A DNA stretch of 64,000 bases from Camarhynchus parvulus (Eukaryota > Chordata > Aves > Passeriformes > Thraupidae): assembly GCF_901933205.1 (NCBI RefSeq), contig NC_044573.1, positions 31,493,493 to 31,557,492 of the forward strand, given 5' to 3'. The position numbers and the translations under genes are program-made. Every line of letters starts with the position of its first letter. The stretch's first letter is position 1. Below the pieces are notes generated by a model. It did not search any database. It saw nothing but the letters and a program-made list of their open reading frames with translations, and was not told where the DNA came from. Below, in pieces: positions 35,745 to 48,306 of the stretch.

Positions 35745-35795
35745 CACTGTAAGTTTCAACATCAGGGTCTGGGTCTGGGAGAAGCTTGGATTTCT
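35745..35795 (-). CDS. CEP170: CEP170 51-nt exon, probably an alternative cassette
   Basis: The acceptor reads TTTTGTACACAG and the donor is GTAGAG. The exon is 2 + 48 + 1 nt, so it fits exactly between the phase-1 end of the giant exon and the phase-1 start of the next exon. It adds KSKLLPDPDPDVETYS, with junction residues Glu before and Asp or Val after. Frame, splice sites and the acidic Asp-Pro repeat support a real exon. In the human reference protein as I remember it, the giant-exon product is followed directly by the [12 protein letters not shown] region, so this exon is likely skipped in some transcripts. That comparison is from memory. Confidence 0.75.
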
Positions 35796-38700
35796 CTGTG
35801 TACAAAATAGTGTTTTATCACGTTAATTCAATTTAAAACATTCAGATTAGAAGCATTTGCTTAAATAAAGTATATTTATGGAATTAGTCTTAGGTCCTCT
35901 TTTCCACCCACACTTTTTTAGGAAAAGATTATACTTTCAATCAAAAATACTGAATTTTGTAAAGGTTTAAACATTTCAGAGATACTAACTGAAATGAAAT
36001 AATTAACAATCATTTGTAACATTACATAGTAGCATAAAACCCCTATTTTTAAGACCATTAAATTTTAAGGCCTTGAAATGTTGGGGTGTTACACATGATC
36101 AATGTGTTTCTCTTTAATATGAGGACAAAATTACTGTAGGCCTAGTGGTAAAAATCTCAAAGTTGTGAAACTCATGGCAAGCATATCCAAGCATGTTTCC
36201 CAGTGAGGTAGCTATACATTTGCACATATATGCTTTTGATACTATCTTTAAATTATGCAGGCCCAAAATGTCACTCTAGTTTATGTACATTTCTGAAAGC
36301 TGTTGTGCAGTTGCTTATCTCAGACACCAAAGACTGAATGTCAGTACCATTAACTAGAAAATCCTCCAAAAACCCTGGCTAAAATTATCAGCACTCAAAT
36401 CTAATTTAGTGACTATGTGAGAAGTATAATATCCTGACAACCATTAAGCTGGCAAGTTTGGACAACATACTTTCACTTCAAAGATCCGAGAATAAATTTT
36501 ATTGAATATATTCCTTATACTCCTTAGAATGTATTCTACTCTCATTGAGGCATTAACTTCTCAAGGTGCATCCATTTCCAAGCTCCTATTACTAAAATCT
36601 ACTTAGTAAGGGCTGTTTTTTTTTCAATTATCAATTTCTTTTCCCCCACAGTTACCGCAACAGCTTTGATCAAGGTATCTGCCAGCTATTTGCAATGACA
36701 GCTAGGTCAGCAAGGCAGCAGAGGTGCCAAACACAGCTGGCTGCTCAAGGTCTCTCTGTTCTGACTCAATGCCCAATTTTACAGTTGCAGCTTAGCAGCT
36801 TTGCATGGCTGATCCTGCCGTTTGTATTCCCGATACACAGTTCCTTCTGTAATATCATCTTCAGTTTCCCTCTGTTGTTGTGAAAATAGGTCTTTGGTCT
36901 CCTCTGTTTTCATTGATCACACTCTACTGTTTGATGATGCAGTGCCTTCAACAGACCTTTCACTGTGCTATAAAGTTACTAATTCTGCTTCATGTGTCTT
37001 CACAGTGTTCTCAGTTATCAAGCCTCCTACCACAGAAACACTCTGCTAATGACTTCAATGCTAACAGTTCTCACCCTAGATGTTGCATTTATCTGTTTGC
37101 CCTTTCATATAAAAGTAAGCAATACTTCACTGCATCAAGGATTAGAAATGATTCTTGAAATTACAGACTTGCTGCTAGCTCTGACAATTTTAACCCTATC
37201 ATGTTGTAATTCATCCACATGAAGTACAAGACAATAAAAAAAATCCAGAAACTACATCTTATTCTTGCTTTCTTTTTACAGGTATATGTGTCTGAACATT
37301 GATTTGGGAAGTGCAGAAAAAACTTTCTCTTTGTGGACTGGATTTAAGAGGCTGCCAGTGTTTACTGATCTACAACGTGGTAGTGTTAACTAACCTCTGA
37401 TGTACTAACCCATGGAACATATTTAACATTTTGAGAGCAGCTAGTGCTCTGGTAAAGGAAACAAAACCCCAAACTCAATACTGGTAATAATCATTCATTT
37501 TCCAGCCTTTCTATGTCCAGGGAGAGAAGAAAATCCATTCCTGCTATGCCTTGATTAAGTGTGCCTGAATAAAACATATTCAAACAGTTGAGGTGCTTTA
37601 GTCAAGCACTTCATTAGTACTTTCCAAAAGTGCTAAAATTAATTGTTGACTTTTCTAAAAACAAAATTAAACTGAAGAATTAAAAGTGGCCTATATATAG
37701 TTGGAGATGCATTTATACATATACTCCTATATACACTAGCAGATTACACCACTTTCAAAGCAATTCAAATTTTCCTAAAGAATAACCTAAATAAATCAGT
37801 AAAAAAATTATACAATAATGTTACTGATACAAAATTCAGAACTCTGAATCCAAAACAGTAGTAATAATATTTTTTACTTATGTATTAAGAAGACTTAATT
37901 TGGTTTATTTAGCAGTGATTTTGTTTTGAAAGTATCTGACTGCTTCATTAATTACTTTCAGATTCTGGCCCTTAACTGATACAGTTTTATAAGACAGAAG
38001 CTACTACTACTGTAGTTTTTTCTAACAATGGTCTTTTAAAATTACCTAGATTATTATGTTGGGGTACCCATGAGAAGATGGCACCTTTTCTCTCTTGAAA
38101 ACAGTGCTTTATACCAGCTACACTAAACTTTTACTGTGTGACATGGGGAAATGAACATTTAGCAAAAACAGTAAAGTGATAGACTAATAGAGTGATAAGA
38201 GAAAGATACACTCACTTCCCTTAACAGAAGCAGCAAACCACTTCAATGCAGCAACCTGGGGAAAGTTTAGGAAGTCTGCAATACTTCACATGGACACAAA
38301 ACTCAAAGTTCATAGAGTTTTGTGAAAAACAAAAGCAGTGAAGTGACAAAAAACAGCTGGGCTTTATCTTTTCAAAAAAAAGCATTATCATATTGTGGAC
38401 TAGTATTCAGTATTAAAATAAATATATAGAAGGCTTAACTGACACTTCCCTACTCTAGCATTGCCACCTTTCAGGCTGCATCATCAATTCAAAATTTTGA
38501 TTAAAATTGAAAACATGCTGTTTTTCCAATTATATCTTACAAGGAAAGACTGAATTTTTGTTTGAAGTGTCACCTTGTTTTTGGCACCTTTGTAGACACC
38601 TGTCATAGAATCAGAGTCAACTCTACAGTTCAGCAATGTACCTCAGCAGAAATTTCTATTAAGCCAATAAATGACACAGCAAAACTAACTACCTGGGGAA

Positions 38701-39745
38701 TATACAACGCTAAGAATCCTGACATGATCCACTTATGATATACAAACAACAGAAGGACAGCAGGAGTGTGGGAAATTATGTGTCACAGTGGCTTATATCA
38801 AGTCTAAATGGGATGCAGCAAAATTTCAGTGCACTACAAGGCTGGAAGCTAATCTACTGATTTTATTCTGATACTATGGATTGACTGCAAATATGGTAAA
38901 GCTGCCAGCATGACAATTCTAAAAGCAAGCAGACATTTATCTTAGACACTCATTTCACAAGAAAGTTCGCATTTTTATAATTGCCACATTTTATTTTGAT
39001 AGATTCAATATTGCTGTTGAAAAAACCTATCAGCTTTCACACTGCTTGCACTAAGAATGCTATGTTAACTTCTAACAGAATAGTAGGTTAAAATTCATAG
39101 ACTGTATGGATTCTTCCTTCCAAATGTAAGACAAAGTAGAATAATCACCACACCAAAAACAGATCAACATGAGCTGGAAATCATGATGAACTCCTAAATT
39201 GCCATGATTTGGAACACAAAATGGGAAATAATCCAAGATAAGGTAAACCCTTCAAAAGACATTTCTTTATGATATTGAGTTAGGTAGTACATAGTTTTTC
39301 AATTTGTTACTTCGACTTTATTATTCTTATTAAAAAAATCTCTGATTGCCTATTTACAAGACTACCTATAAATAAATATTCTATCTCCTAGTGTTGCTGA
39401 CCTTCTGAACTTCTACTATCATGATTTGAGCAAAGAGATCTTGGGTCTGGTTTTGCACTAAAACAAATTATTGTTGATGCATTTGACTGTCCCAATTCAG
39501 TTCTGTCTTAGAGATTTCAAGATGAAAGCATACCCAAAGAGTTAAAGGATTACCATTTTCTTGGCTTTATGATTTTAAATGAGAAACCTCTACAATGCCA
39601 TGGAAGCCTCTTACTCCAAAGAAAAAGACTGTATCAACTAAAACTCAACAGTTTCATAAGAGCGGTTTCTTAAACAATTTCTTTAAGAAATCCACGTTAA
39701 AAGCATCTAGTATTGTACAAAATTATTTCAAATAATCTCACATAC
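35796..39745 (-). other. CEP170: CEP170 intron (3,950 nt), nothing else seen
   Basis: Donor GTATGT at 39745, acceptor TACACAG at 35796. Overlapping short open frames at 36695-37222 (plus) have no similarity I recognise and lie antisense within the intron. Confidence 0.85.
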
Positions 39746-41554
39746 CTGAGGGAGAATTATGAGCCGAAGCCAAGGATTTGGATTTTGAATCTGAAAGTCG
39801 AGAAATGCTATTGGCTCGAGTTCTAGCAGAAACTTTAGCGCTGTCTCCTCCTGAGATCAGCCTTGACCCACTTCTGATGATTGCTTCTGGGGTACGCGGT
39901 GAGGCAGTGCTCCTGGTTATTGTTGCTTCAGAGTCGCTGCGTGCTGATAAAGAGCCGAGTCGATTTCTGCGAGGTTGGGCCAGTAAGTCTATTCTGGAAA
40001 TGTTTCTCCTCCCCGACGGAGGTTTTGATGTAGAACTCGTAGTGGACACTTCAGAAGCGACCGAAGCCTTATCAGCATCGGCAAGCTCGCTATCTGAGAC
40101 TTCACCAAGGCGGGCTCTGCGCAACAGAGAAGTCCTTGTGGGACGAGGTCTTGGAAGAGTGGTAGATTTACTGGACTGCCCAAGTCCAACAGGAGAGGTT
40201 TTTGATTTAGCTGACTTTCCTTCCATCTTGGAATGTACAAGTTCATCTGCTGAGGCAAAAGGAACTCTTCCATGCGATTTGCCAGAGTAGGTTTCCTGGT
40301 CAGATGATAGGATATCAGAAATGGCAGAATGAGGTACACTGGATGTTTGGTCATCATCTGTTAAATCTACTGATGGTTGCCTCATTCTTCCACCGGATTG
40401 CACAGTTTTGCGAGCGTCCGCTCTAGACCCACCATCTGAAGATCGACTCTTAGTTTTCTTTTCAATCTTTTCTCTAGCACTTGTAGAAGATTTTAAAACA
40501 TCCTTTGAAGGGGAACCAGTGGAACATCTATCTTTATATAAGTTTGTAAAGCTCTTCCGCTTCTGTGTGGATTTTCTTTCAGTGTCACCAGTAACTAGAC
40601 TGATTGTGCTGGCTGTATCAACATCTGATTCTGGTGATATGGAATTATCTCTGTTATAACTAGGAGTGTCAGGACCTTCATCAGTTTTATTTTCTTCACG
40701 CAATTTAGCTTCAAGGAAAGCCATTACAGCTTCTGTGTCTTTTAAAATTAGTGTTGTGTCTATACTGGAATCAGTGTCCATCGAATCACTTCTGTCACGT
40801 AACCTGTTTGCAGATACTAAAGGGGCAGCAGAACCACTCTGCTTATTAATGTGAGGAATAAGTTCTATTGGTATATTTGTGCTAGGCTTATCTATAGTAA
40901 AGCTACCTTGCCTCACTAAGGGTTTTGAAGATTCCTTTTTGTCTCCTGCAAGTACTTTAGGACTTTGTCCTCTAATGATTTCCTCATTTTTTCTTCTTTT
41001 TCCCTCAATCTGTGCCAATTTAATTTCTGCTTTATCTGTAACATGTCCAGGAGCATTTTCTTGATTATCCAAAGTTTTGGGTGACATAACAATCTCCTCC
41101 CTACCTTTCTCAATCTGGTTTGCAGCAGATTTTGTAGAGGATAATTTTGAAGGTGTCCAGTGTCCTTGCTCCCTTCTTTCTTGTTGTTGAATTTTTGCTA
41201 AAGCTTGTTTCACCACAGAAGTTTCTCTGCCAGTTTCAACCCTCTCTTTACTAGAAGAGCTGGGAAAAGAAAACACTTTGTCTCCAGTAGCTTTGGGTGA
41301 AAGACCATTCATTGCTCTGCTTGACTTAGCATCTGAGGCACGAGCTGGAGTTTCTTTCTCTTGAAGTTCAGTGTCTTGCTTTTCACCTATTTCTGATCTC
41401 TGATGAGATACAGATTTTGGTTTTAAATTTTCATTTACTTTCTCTTCTGTGGGAAGCTGTGGAAGTGTCCTCCTCTTTCGCTCACCTTGGCTGGCCATAG
41501 AAGCAGCTGAACCAGCACTTCTAACAGAAATACCAGACTCACTGATGTCTGTGT
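39746..41554 (-). CDS. CEP170: CEP170 giant internal exon (1,809 nt, about 603 residues)
   Basis: The longest coding exon. The acceptor is TTTTTAG before ACACAG and the donor is TCAG followed by GTATGT. It begins with two bases of a split Asp codon and ends with one base, so phase is 1 at both borders. The product is low-complexity, Ser/Thr/Lys-rich and probably disordered, with many SP/TP sites. Conserved landmarks include [10 protein letters not shown] (about exon residue 212), [19 protein letters not shown] (about 265), the block around [37 protein letters not shown], the basic [17 protein letters not shown] (about 463) and [16 protein letters not shown]. This is part of the C-terminal half that targets microtubules and the centrosome in mammals. 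The first dozen residues of the open frame upstream of the acceptor are intronic. Local CpG and GC content is higher than in the flanking introns. Confidence 0.97.
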
Positions 41555-44398
41555 CTAAAAATGAAAGAGAAAAAAGTATTTGAGAAGACATTCAACAGCA
41601 AGGCAAATAGAAAGATTAAATGTTTAAGACTGCATAAGGCTAATACAACATAGAACTGAAAAAGTCATCAGTCCATCCTGCGGTTCTATGACAAGATCAA
41701 TTCTATTTAGACATGTAGAAAAACTTTTAATGAACTCTTTTAGCCTGCTGAACCATACAAAGTTTTTATGATCTCACTGTAGGTTAAAATAGGTCAAAAA
41801 TCACTGTTATATCAATCAGCACGTCATTACAACAGGAAGTGGAAAGCAAGTCTTACATTCCTAGACACCTTTAGGACCAGATTTCAAAATTACCAAAAAG
41901 AGTAAGATCCTCCTCCTTCCTCCCTACCTGCCTGTTCCACAGCTTGAGGTCTGTCTCATGGACAGACTACAGCGCCTCCTTGTGAGGCCTTGCCTCATTC
42001 AGGCAAGAATCTGCAGTGCTGGGAGACACTTCTCAGCAATATTGAAAAGCCCCACTCATGAACAAAGAAATTACTATGGCTGAGAAAGCAAAAATAATGT
42101 TTTTATCCCAAACAAGACACTGTAGTAAAAAAATGTATGGAAATGCATGAATAATGCTTTGTATACAAAACATCAAAAGAATGCAGTATTAGTGCTAAAG
42201 CACTTTCACTGAATTCTCAGTGTACACAGAATGAATGCTTCATCATCAGAAAAGCATGGCCATCCCATGGACTGTTGCAAGGAATAACTGTTTTAGAAAC
42301 CAAGATTTATTTTTCCACAGTGATGATGACTGTGCCCTCTTTGCCCATTTAACAAACACAGCAGTTGTGCTGTCAGAAACAAGCCTTTATTACTCAAAGG
42401 TGATATAAATTGCTTTATAAATTGCCCTGACTTTGAATATTTGAATAGAAAAAATTATTTTTGCGGTTCATTTGTCTGCTGTTGCAATATAATGTGACAC
42501 ATTTAGTAACACACATCTGTCAAATCCCTTTCTTGCCAGGAGAGATCTATAAGCAACTGCTCTGCACACCCTGTTGGGACTTTCCTATCACAGCTTGCTA
42601 CCAACATTGGTTGCTCTGGGAGTAAGATGGAGTATAGGGTTTCTCTTTCTGCAAGAATCCTCTAAGCAATTAATTCAATATCAACCATCATGCTGTATGT
42701 ATATCTGCTACTTTCCATCCATGCTCTTCAATCTATCTTTTCTCTGCAGTGTCAGATCTTTGATGAAGAATGCAAAAAGACTCACAGGTTTGTTTTTTTT
42801 TTTCCTGTGGTCTGTGTTAAGACAGTGATTTGAGAAACAGTAAGTACCTCTGAAATCTAAGCAAGATTTTCTAATTCCAGGACTGTTTTTTTTCTTGAAA
42901 ATTATGAAACAAATTGAAGGTTTAATGAAAATCTTTATGATTGCCATCTGTGAAGACTGACTTCTCTCAGACATGCCTACTAGATCAAATATTTTATACA
43001 TATGCATATGTATATATATAGCAAGCATGTAACTTGCTTCCTGGTGAATTTCAAATTGACTTTAAAAAAAAAAGGCATGGGGTTGTTTAGCACCATATTT
43101 GGCTATATATGTGTTATATGAAGTTTAAATACAAAGATTTCTAAAGAAGATACAGGCATCTAAGTCAACAAGACATGTTTTGTGAATTGGTTGTTATATG
43201 TACATACTAAATTTTATTTTTATTACACCTTTGGTGCTTTAGTGCTTTGAACACTTTATTTCCCCTTTAGTATTTTAGAATTCTTGCAGTACAGGTATGC
43301 ACTACACAGTAGTTACTTCCCTTTATCTCTTATCTTAGTTCTCATAATGGTAAAAAAAGCCTTTACCTCTCCAAAGAAGATCCTAGGCGGTGCCTCTTCT
43401 GAAAGTGACCATTTAAAACTACAGAAAACAAACGACCACCAAAGCTCCCACTTAACCACCCAAAGGATCAGTCTCAATAGCAATGATTTTAAGTGTCCTG
43501 TATGTACACACCCAATCCTTTCAAATAGTGCAAAATTTGCTCTTGATTTCCCTTATTCTGGGTGTATCACATAAGTTAATTTTTCCCCTTTCCATCTCCT
43601 TTGACTTTTAGTATCCTAGGCAAAGTTCAATGCTTATGAGGGGAGGAAAAGCTACAACAGAAGCAGTGGTCACTGATAAAAAATTTTCATGCATTGGTAC
43701 AGATATATGCATTATGCAACACCAAAAGCAAAACTTCTTTGTTCAACTTCTCTCAAAGATGATCACAACCTCTAAAGTGAAATTTGCAGGAAGAAAAAAG
43801 CAGAAGAGAAGTTTATAGTGAAGACTGTAGATATTAAAGAATAAACCATTTCAAAATCAGAAATATGAATAATTAAACTATGGAGAGACATGCCCTGAAC
43901 ATCTGGCATTCACAAGAAAGGGAGATAAGGTTGCTCATTGCTAAAGAGAAAGTTTCTGGGTTTTTCAAGAAATATCAAAGGTCTTCTGTATTTCCAAGAT
44001 AAGGAAGGATGCTATGCTTCAGGTGAAGTGTCTCAGGTTGGATTGTTTAATAATCATTACCCTGAAGTCCAATTTGGACTAAGAAAGATGCAAGGAAAGA
44101 AACATACAATGCAGACCAACCCAAACTATATTGAAGTGAAAGTTTCTCTAATATTAAACAGTTTATAAACTCTCCTGTTTCAGTAACATTCAGTGTAATA
44201 CTGGCACTCAACTGCCATGCAGACACCACTACTGCTGAGCTTCTTTTTACAGTTTCTGCTCAATGAAACAGAAGAATCTCACGTGAAATTGAGGCATTAG
44301 GAGTAAAAAAGCTGATTAAGTACAGTATATAACCATTCTTTTCTCCCTTCCACAGGTTTTCCAGCATAAATTATGACAATAAGAACAGTTTTTAATAC
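41555..44398 (-). other. CEP170: CEP170 intron (2,844 nt), nothing else seen
   Basis: Donor GTATTA at 44398, acceptor TTTTTAG at 41555. It includes a T-run at 42787-42800 and short TA-rich runs; no transposon recognised. Confidence 0.9.
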
Positions 44399-44525
44399 CA
44401 TTTTCTAATGGAGCAGGCACAGAGGACTCCAATCTCAAGTCATCTTGGTCATGACGTGTGTGATTAGCAGCCAAACTGGCCCACTGTGAAACCCAACGTT
44501 TACTTCCAGGGTTAGCAGAACCTTC
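44399..44525 (-). CDS. CEP170: CEP170 coding exon (127 nt)
   Basis: The acceptor is TTCTTAG before GAAGGTTCT; the donor GTATTA follows AATG. It starts in phase 0 and ends with one base of the next codon (G, completed by AC to make Asp). It encodes EGSANPGSK followed by [18 protein letters not shown], which is one of the most conserved strings in the family, then a variable acidic tail ending PAPLEN. The tryptophan-rich WVSQWASL block is a good diagnostic for CEP170. The donor is weak at positions +4 to +6. Confidence 0.96.
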
Positions 44526-47500
44526 CTAAGAAAGAAAAAAAAACAGCAGAAGAAAAATTATAACTGTTTGATAAAAAGCATACCATCTTTCCAGGTTTTT
44601 CCTGAATAGATAGGTCAGACACTCTTTTCCTGGAGGAAGTTGAAAAAAATCATTTACCTCAATAAATTTTAAAATGGCAAACAATAAACAAAATCTTCAT
44701 AGCTGCTGAATCAGTACCAAATAAACAACAGTTCCTAGTGCAGTGAACTTTTAAACACCAGAATCTACATAAAATGTATCAGAACATGTGCTAGTTCTAA
44801 GGTCAGGTTATTTCAGTCCTCAGCTCAGAAGTGCAGAAAAAGTACATGGCATGTGGGGGTGTGTTAAAAAATTAAAAATGTGCTTCAGGAAGACAAGAAA
44901 GTGACATTTTACCGGTTTAGAAGACCCTCTTGTCCAGAAGAAATATTGTTTTTACTTCATTACAGAAAGACTACCTTAATGACTGAAAGAGTAATAATTT
45001 ATGATGGAAAGGAAAGGAAACTCAGATTATTTGTTTGGCCTAAACAAAAAAAGAAGCAAAGATTAGTTCTAAACCATCCTACTGCATAACAATGAAGTCA
45101 ATGTTATCAGTATTTTACAATTTTTTTGCACCTAAACCAGACAGGAAATTAATTTGGTTTCTTGATGACATGCCTTTTGAAATCCTGAAAATTTTTAAAA
45201 TGTAAGAAAAGCATAGAATTAAATCATCTGCTGGTGTTACTAAAGCATCCTTTTTTCAAAATCTGATTTCTACTTATAGTGCAATGTTACAGTCTTATCA
45301 AATATCTTACAGTCTCTCTTCCTTACATCTCCAAAAAAACATCACCAGCCCTTCAAATCTTCACATTTCTACTCAAAACACTGATTTTTGCCTAATGTCT
45401 TGACTATTCTTGGATTCTAGTCTTCGACCAGGAAGCAACACTACACAATCTATAAAATTTATTTAGCAGAACTAGAATGGTGAACAATGCCACCTACTAT
45501 ATGACAACTTCTTTCAAATTCAGTTATTCAGACATTTGAAAAGCTTGAATTTACAATCTTGAATTTCTCCTGTTAATGCAAGTGAGTGCAACATCATGAA
45601 TCTCTTCCAGAATATCATGTGGAAAATCAGAGATGCAGCAGGTAATTTTTTTGAACTATTATACAAATTCTTATATTTTGAATTCATTTTTAGAATCAAA
45701 ATGTTATAAAATTCAAGTCTAACAATAGCAAAGGAAGGCAATTCAAAGTTTTTGTTATTTATGGGCATTTCTGAAGACAATGTGAGGTGCCAGTAAGAAT
45801 ATTACAAAAAACACACGGCATTTATACAACTACCAAAACCTCATTTTTCTTTCCTATCACTAATCTCTCTTTTCTTATCTGTATGAGTGAACTTCTATCT
45901 AATAAAACAACTAATTATAGCCAAATCCAAACATGACAGATGTCCCAAACATCTTTGCAACAGAAAATTTCAACTAGTTCTTTCTCTATCACCTAACCAA
46001 TTTCTGAGATACAAATATGTCTCAGAAATCTAAATTCTACTTCACAATGGAGAAACATACTAAGATTTTGCAGATTAACTGCCGCAAAACAACATGACAA
46101 ATTATTTTCTCTTGTAATCACACTGCCAAAAACTGGTTTCTACATAGCAGTGAATGTAAATGTGTGCTTTGCCAGTTCTCTGTGTATACAAGCATAAACG
46201 ATAACAAAAATACACCATTTCTTTTCATAGTAGTTTAAGTACATCCAGAAGGTGTAAGGTTTATAAAAACATACCTAAAAACTCATGTTCAGATATCCTA
46301 ATGTTCTTCCTATAACCCATATCAATTGGCATCTTACAGGCTCTCAAGTACGCAATCCTCCAAATCTTCTCCTGAATACCAAAAGCAATTTCCTAGTATT
46401 TCAGAAAAGCTGGGTTTATCTATGAGATACCAGCCTTTTACCTTTGTGTTAAATCTGCTTTCTCTTATGCTTATCTCACATACAAAGTCAATAGGAGTAA
46501 GAAATCCTTCAAAAATGTAACAATGGATTTCTGTGGACTTATTATTCAGCCTGAAGATTTAGGGCTTCAGGGTCCACATCTGAAAAAAATCCACAGCGCA
46601 CACACATTACACCTAAAAGCGTGTCCAGCTCTTGGCATTTCAGAGCAGACTAACTTTTTTTTTTTTTAATTAATGTCAACAAGGTGAAGAAAATTAATAA
46701 AAAAAATTAAATGTCTTTTCAGATACATAACTCGAGACAGTTCAAGTTGTAAGAATCATATTACTTCAATCTCTTCATAAACTGCTGCCTTGAAAGCAGT
46801 TCTCTCACTGTACCTCCTTCAGAACCATATGCCTATAAGGTGATGATCTTTTTAACAGATTTCCATACATGACTTATTTACAGCCAATGTCTTGAAGTTA
46901 TTCCTGGAACAACACTGACACCTATCTTTAACAGTTCTTTTTTTCTTCTATTACAGTTAACTCCTTTATACATGAAAACCCAGCAATTGCATCCATCTCA
47001 GCTGTTACTTTGCCAGACTAATTGAACAGCACTGATCTTGTAAGGTAAATCTCCATTCCTGTTACAATCTGAGTAACTCTGTACCTTCTCTAGACTTGTA
47101 TCCACCCTTCTCAACCAAGAATGTTAACAGTTCTAGTGCTATTATGACAGGGGAAGCTTCACCATGGTGATACCACTGCCCTTTTCTGCTGGTAAAGCAT
47201 TTCCTGGGTATTCAAGGGTCCTGTTTGCCTTTTCTCAGCCCTGTGATATTGGTGATACATCAGCCTACGCTTCAGTATAGCATCTAATTTCAAACAAAAA
47301 GTAAGTATCAAACTTCAAACTAAATGGATTGTTCTACAAGACAGAAAATTAGAGTAATTTGAGAGGACAAACAAAAGGAAATACAGCCTCTAAATACTCC
47401 ACTTCTAAGAAGAAATATAGCAAATATTTACATGAATGAAATTCAATTTTCAGAATGTCAGTAGTATTATTTATCTGATCTTCAGTGGGAAAGACATAGT

Positions 47501-47585
47501 AGGCATTCAAAACAGCAACAGAACATTATAGTTAATGGCATTGATGAACCTACAGATGAAGAACCAGGCTTCTGAGCTTCAGTCT

Positions 47586-47645
47586 TACAAAAAAACCAAA
47601 AAAAAACCCAAATCCCCAAACAAACCCCAAAACAACCAAAAAACT
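47586..47645. repeat. A/C-rich low-complexity tract
   Basis: Sixty nucleotides made almost only of A and C (AAAAAAACCAAAAAAAAACC and similar). It may be the decayed tail of a retroposed copy or a microsatellite. Confidence 0.8.
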
Positions 47646-47806
47646 GAAGCACATCAAACACAATGTTGATAATCCATTATTCAAGAACCATGTTTAGCAC
47701 AGACAACTGACCACTGAAAATTAAATGGAAGTTGGAGGGATAGGTTATAGGCCAAATGCCTGCAGTATTTTTTATTAACCAAACTCATAGGGTAAGAACA
47801 AATAAT

Positions 47807-47830
47807 AAGAACAACAACAACAACAATAAT
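47807..47830. repeat. (AAC)n/(AAT)n microsatellite
   Basis: Six to seven consecutive AAC/CAA triplets followed by AATAAT. Confidence 0.85.
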
Positions 47831-48215
47831 ATTCTCTTTGTTCTCTATTTACTTAATTTTTGTTCTTTAATCACACTTACCTTGGTTGGCAAGTGGCAGC
47901 TTATAATGTAGCAAATAAAAACATTTAAATATTTTAAATAGGTGGATTTAGTATTTTCATTGCCTATATGTAATCACTGAAAAGACAAGAACCAGTGTAT
48001 TCATGCTCAGTCCAACTGTGTCAAGACACTCACTCTGCATTTTACTTTATTGATGACACACACTACTCCGAAGTATTTAAAGACTCTTGTATCAAAGAAA
48101 AAGTTGAAAACTTCTTTAAGAAGTAAAGCATTTCCAAGCATTTATTAATGATATTTCAAAAGCCCTGTAAAGCTAAGACATTTAAGTTTAGAATAAGCTT
48201 TCAACCCCCAAGTGA

Positions 48216-48306
48216 CTCTAGATGACCCTGTCCTTCCTTGGCAGCAGGGTTGGACTGCATGGTCTCCAGAGGTGTCTTCCAACCCTAACTATTCTGTGAT
48301 TCTGTA
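48216..48306 (+). mobile_element. CR1 LINE 3' terminus, plus strand
   Basis: CTAGATGACCCTGTCCTTCC, GGGTTGGACTGCATGGTCTC, CAGAGGTGTCTTCCAACCCT then ATTCTGTGATTCTGTAAAC: the last 90 nt of CR1 with two terminal 8-nt repeats still visible. Confidence 0.9.

Noticed and set aside
36695..37222. Overlapping short plus-strand frames suggesting a nested gene
   Set aside because: Hydrophobic low-information peptides without similarity, start context or splice partners; antisense to an intron.
39778..40290. 170-codon open frame on the plus strand opposite the CEP170 giant exon
   Set aside because: It is antisense to a well-supported exon, and its Leu/Ser-rich content mirrors the codons of the real frame. 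The same applies to the frames at 39989-40357, 40408-40659, 40666-40854, 40879-41064 and 40916-41113.
41555..41591. Methionine-led start of the giant exon frame (MSSQIL...)
   Set aside because: These residues lie upstream of a TTTTTAG acceptor; phase joins the exon to 44399-44525 instead.
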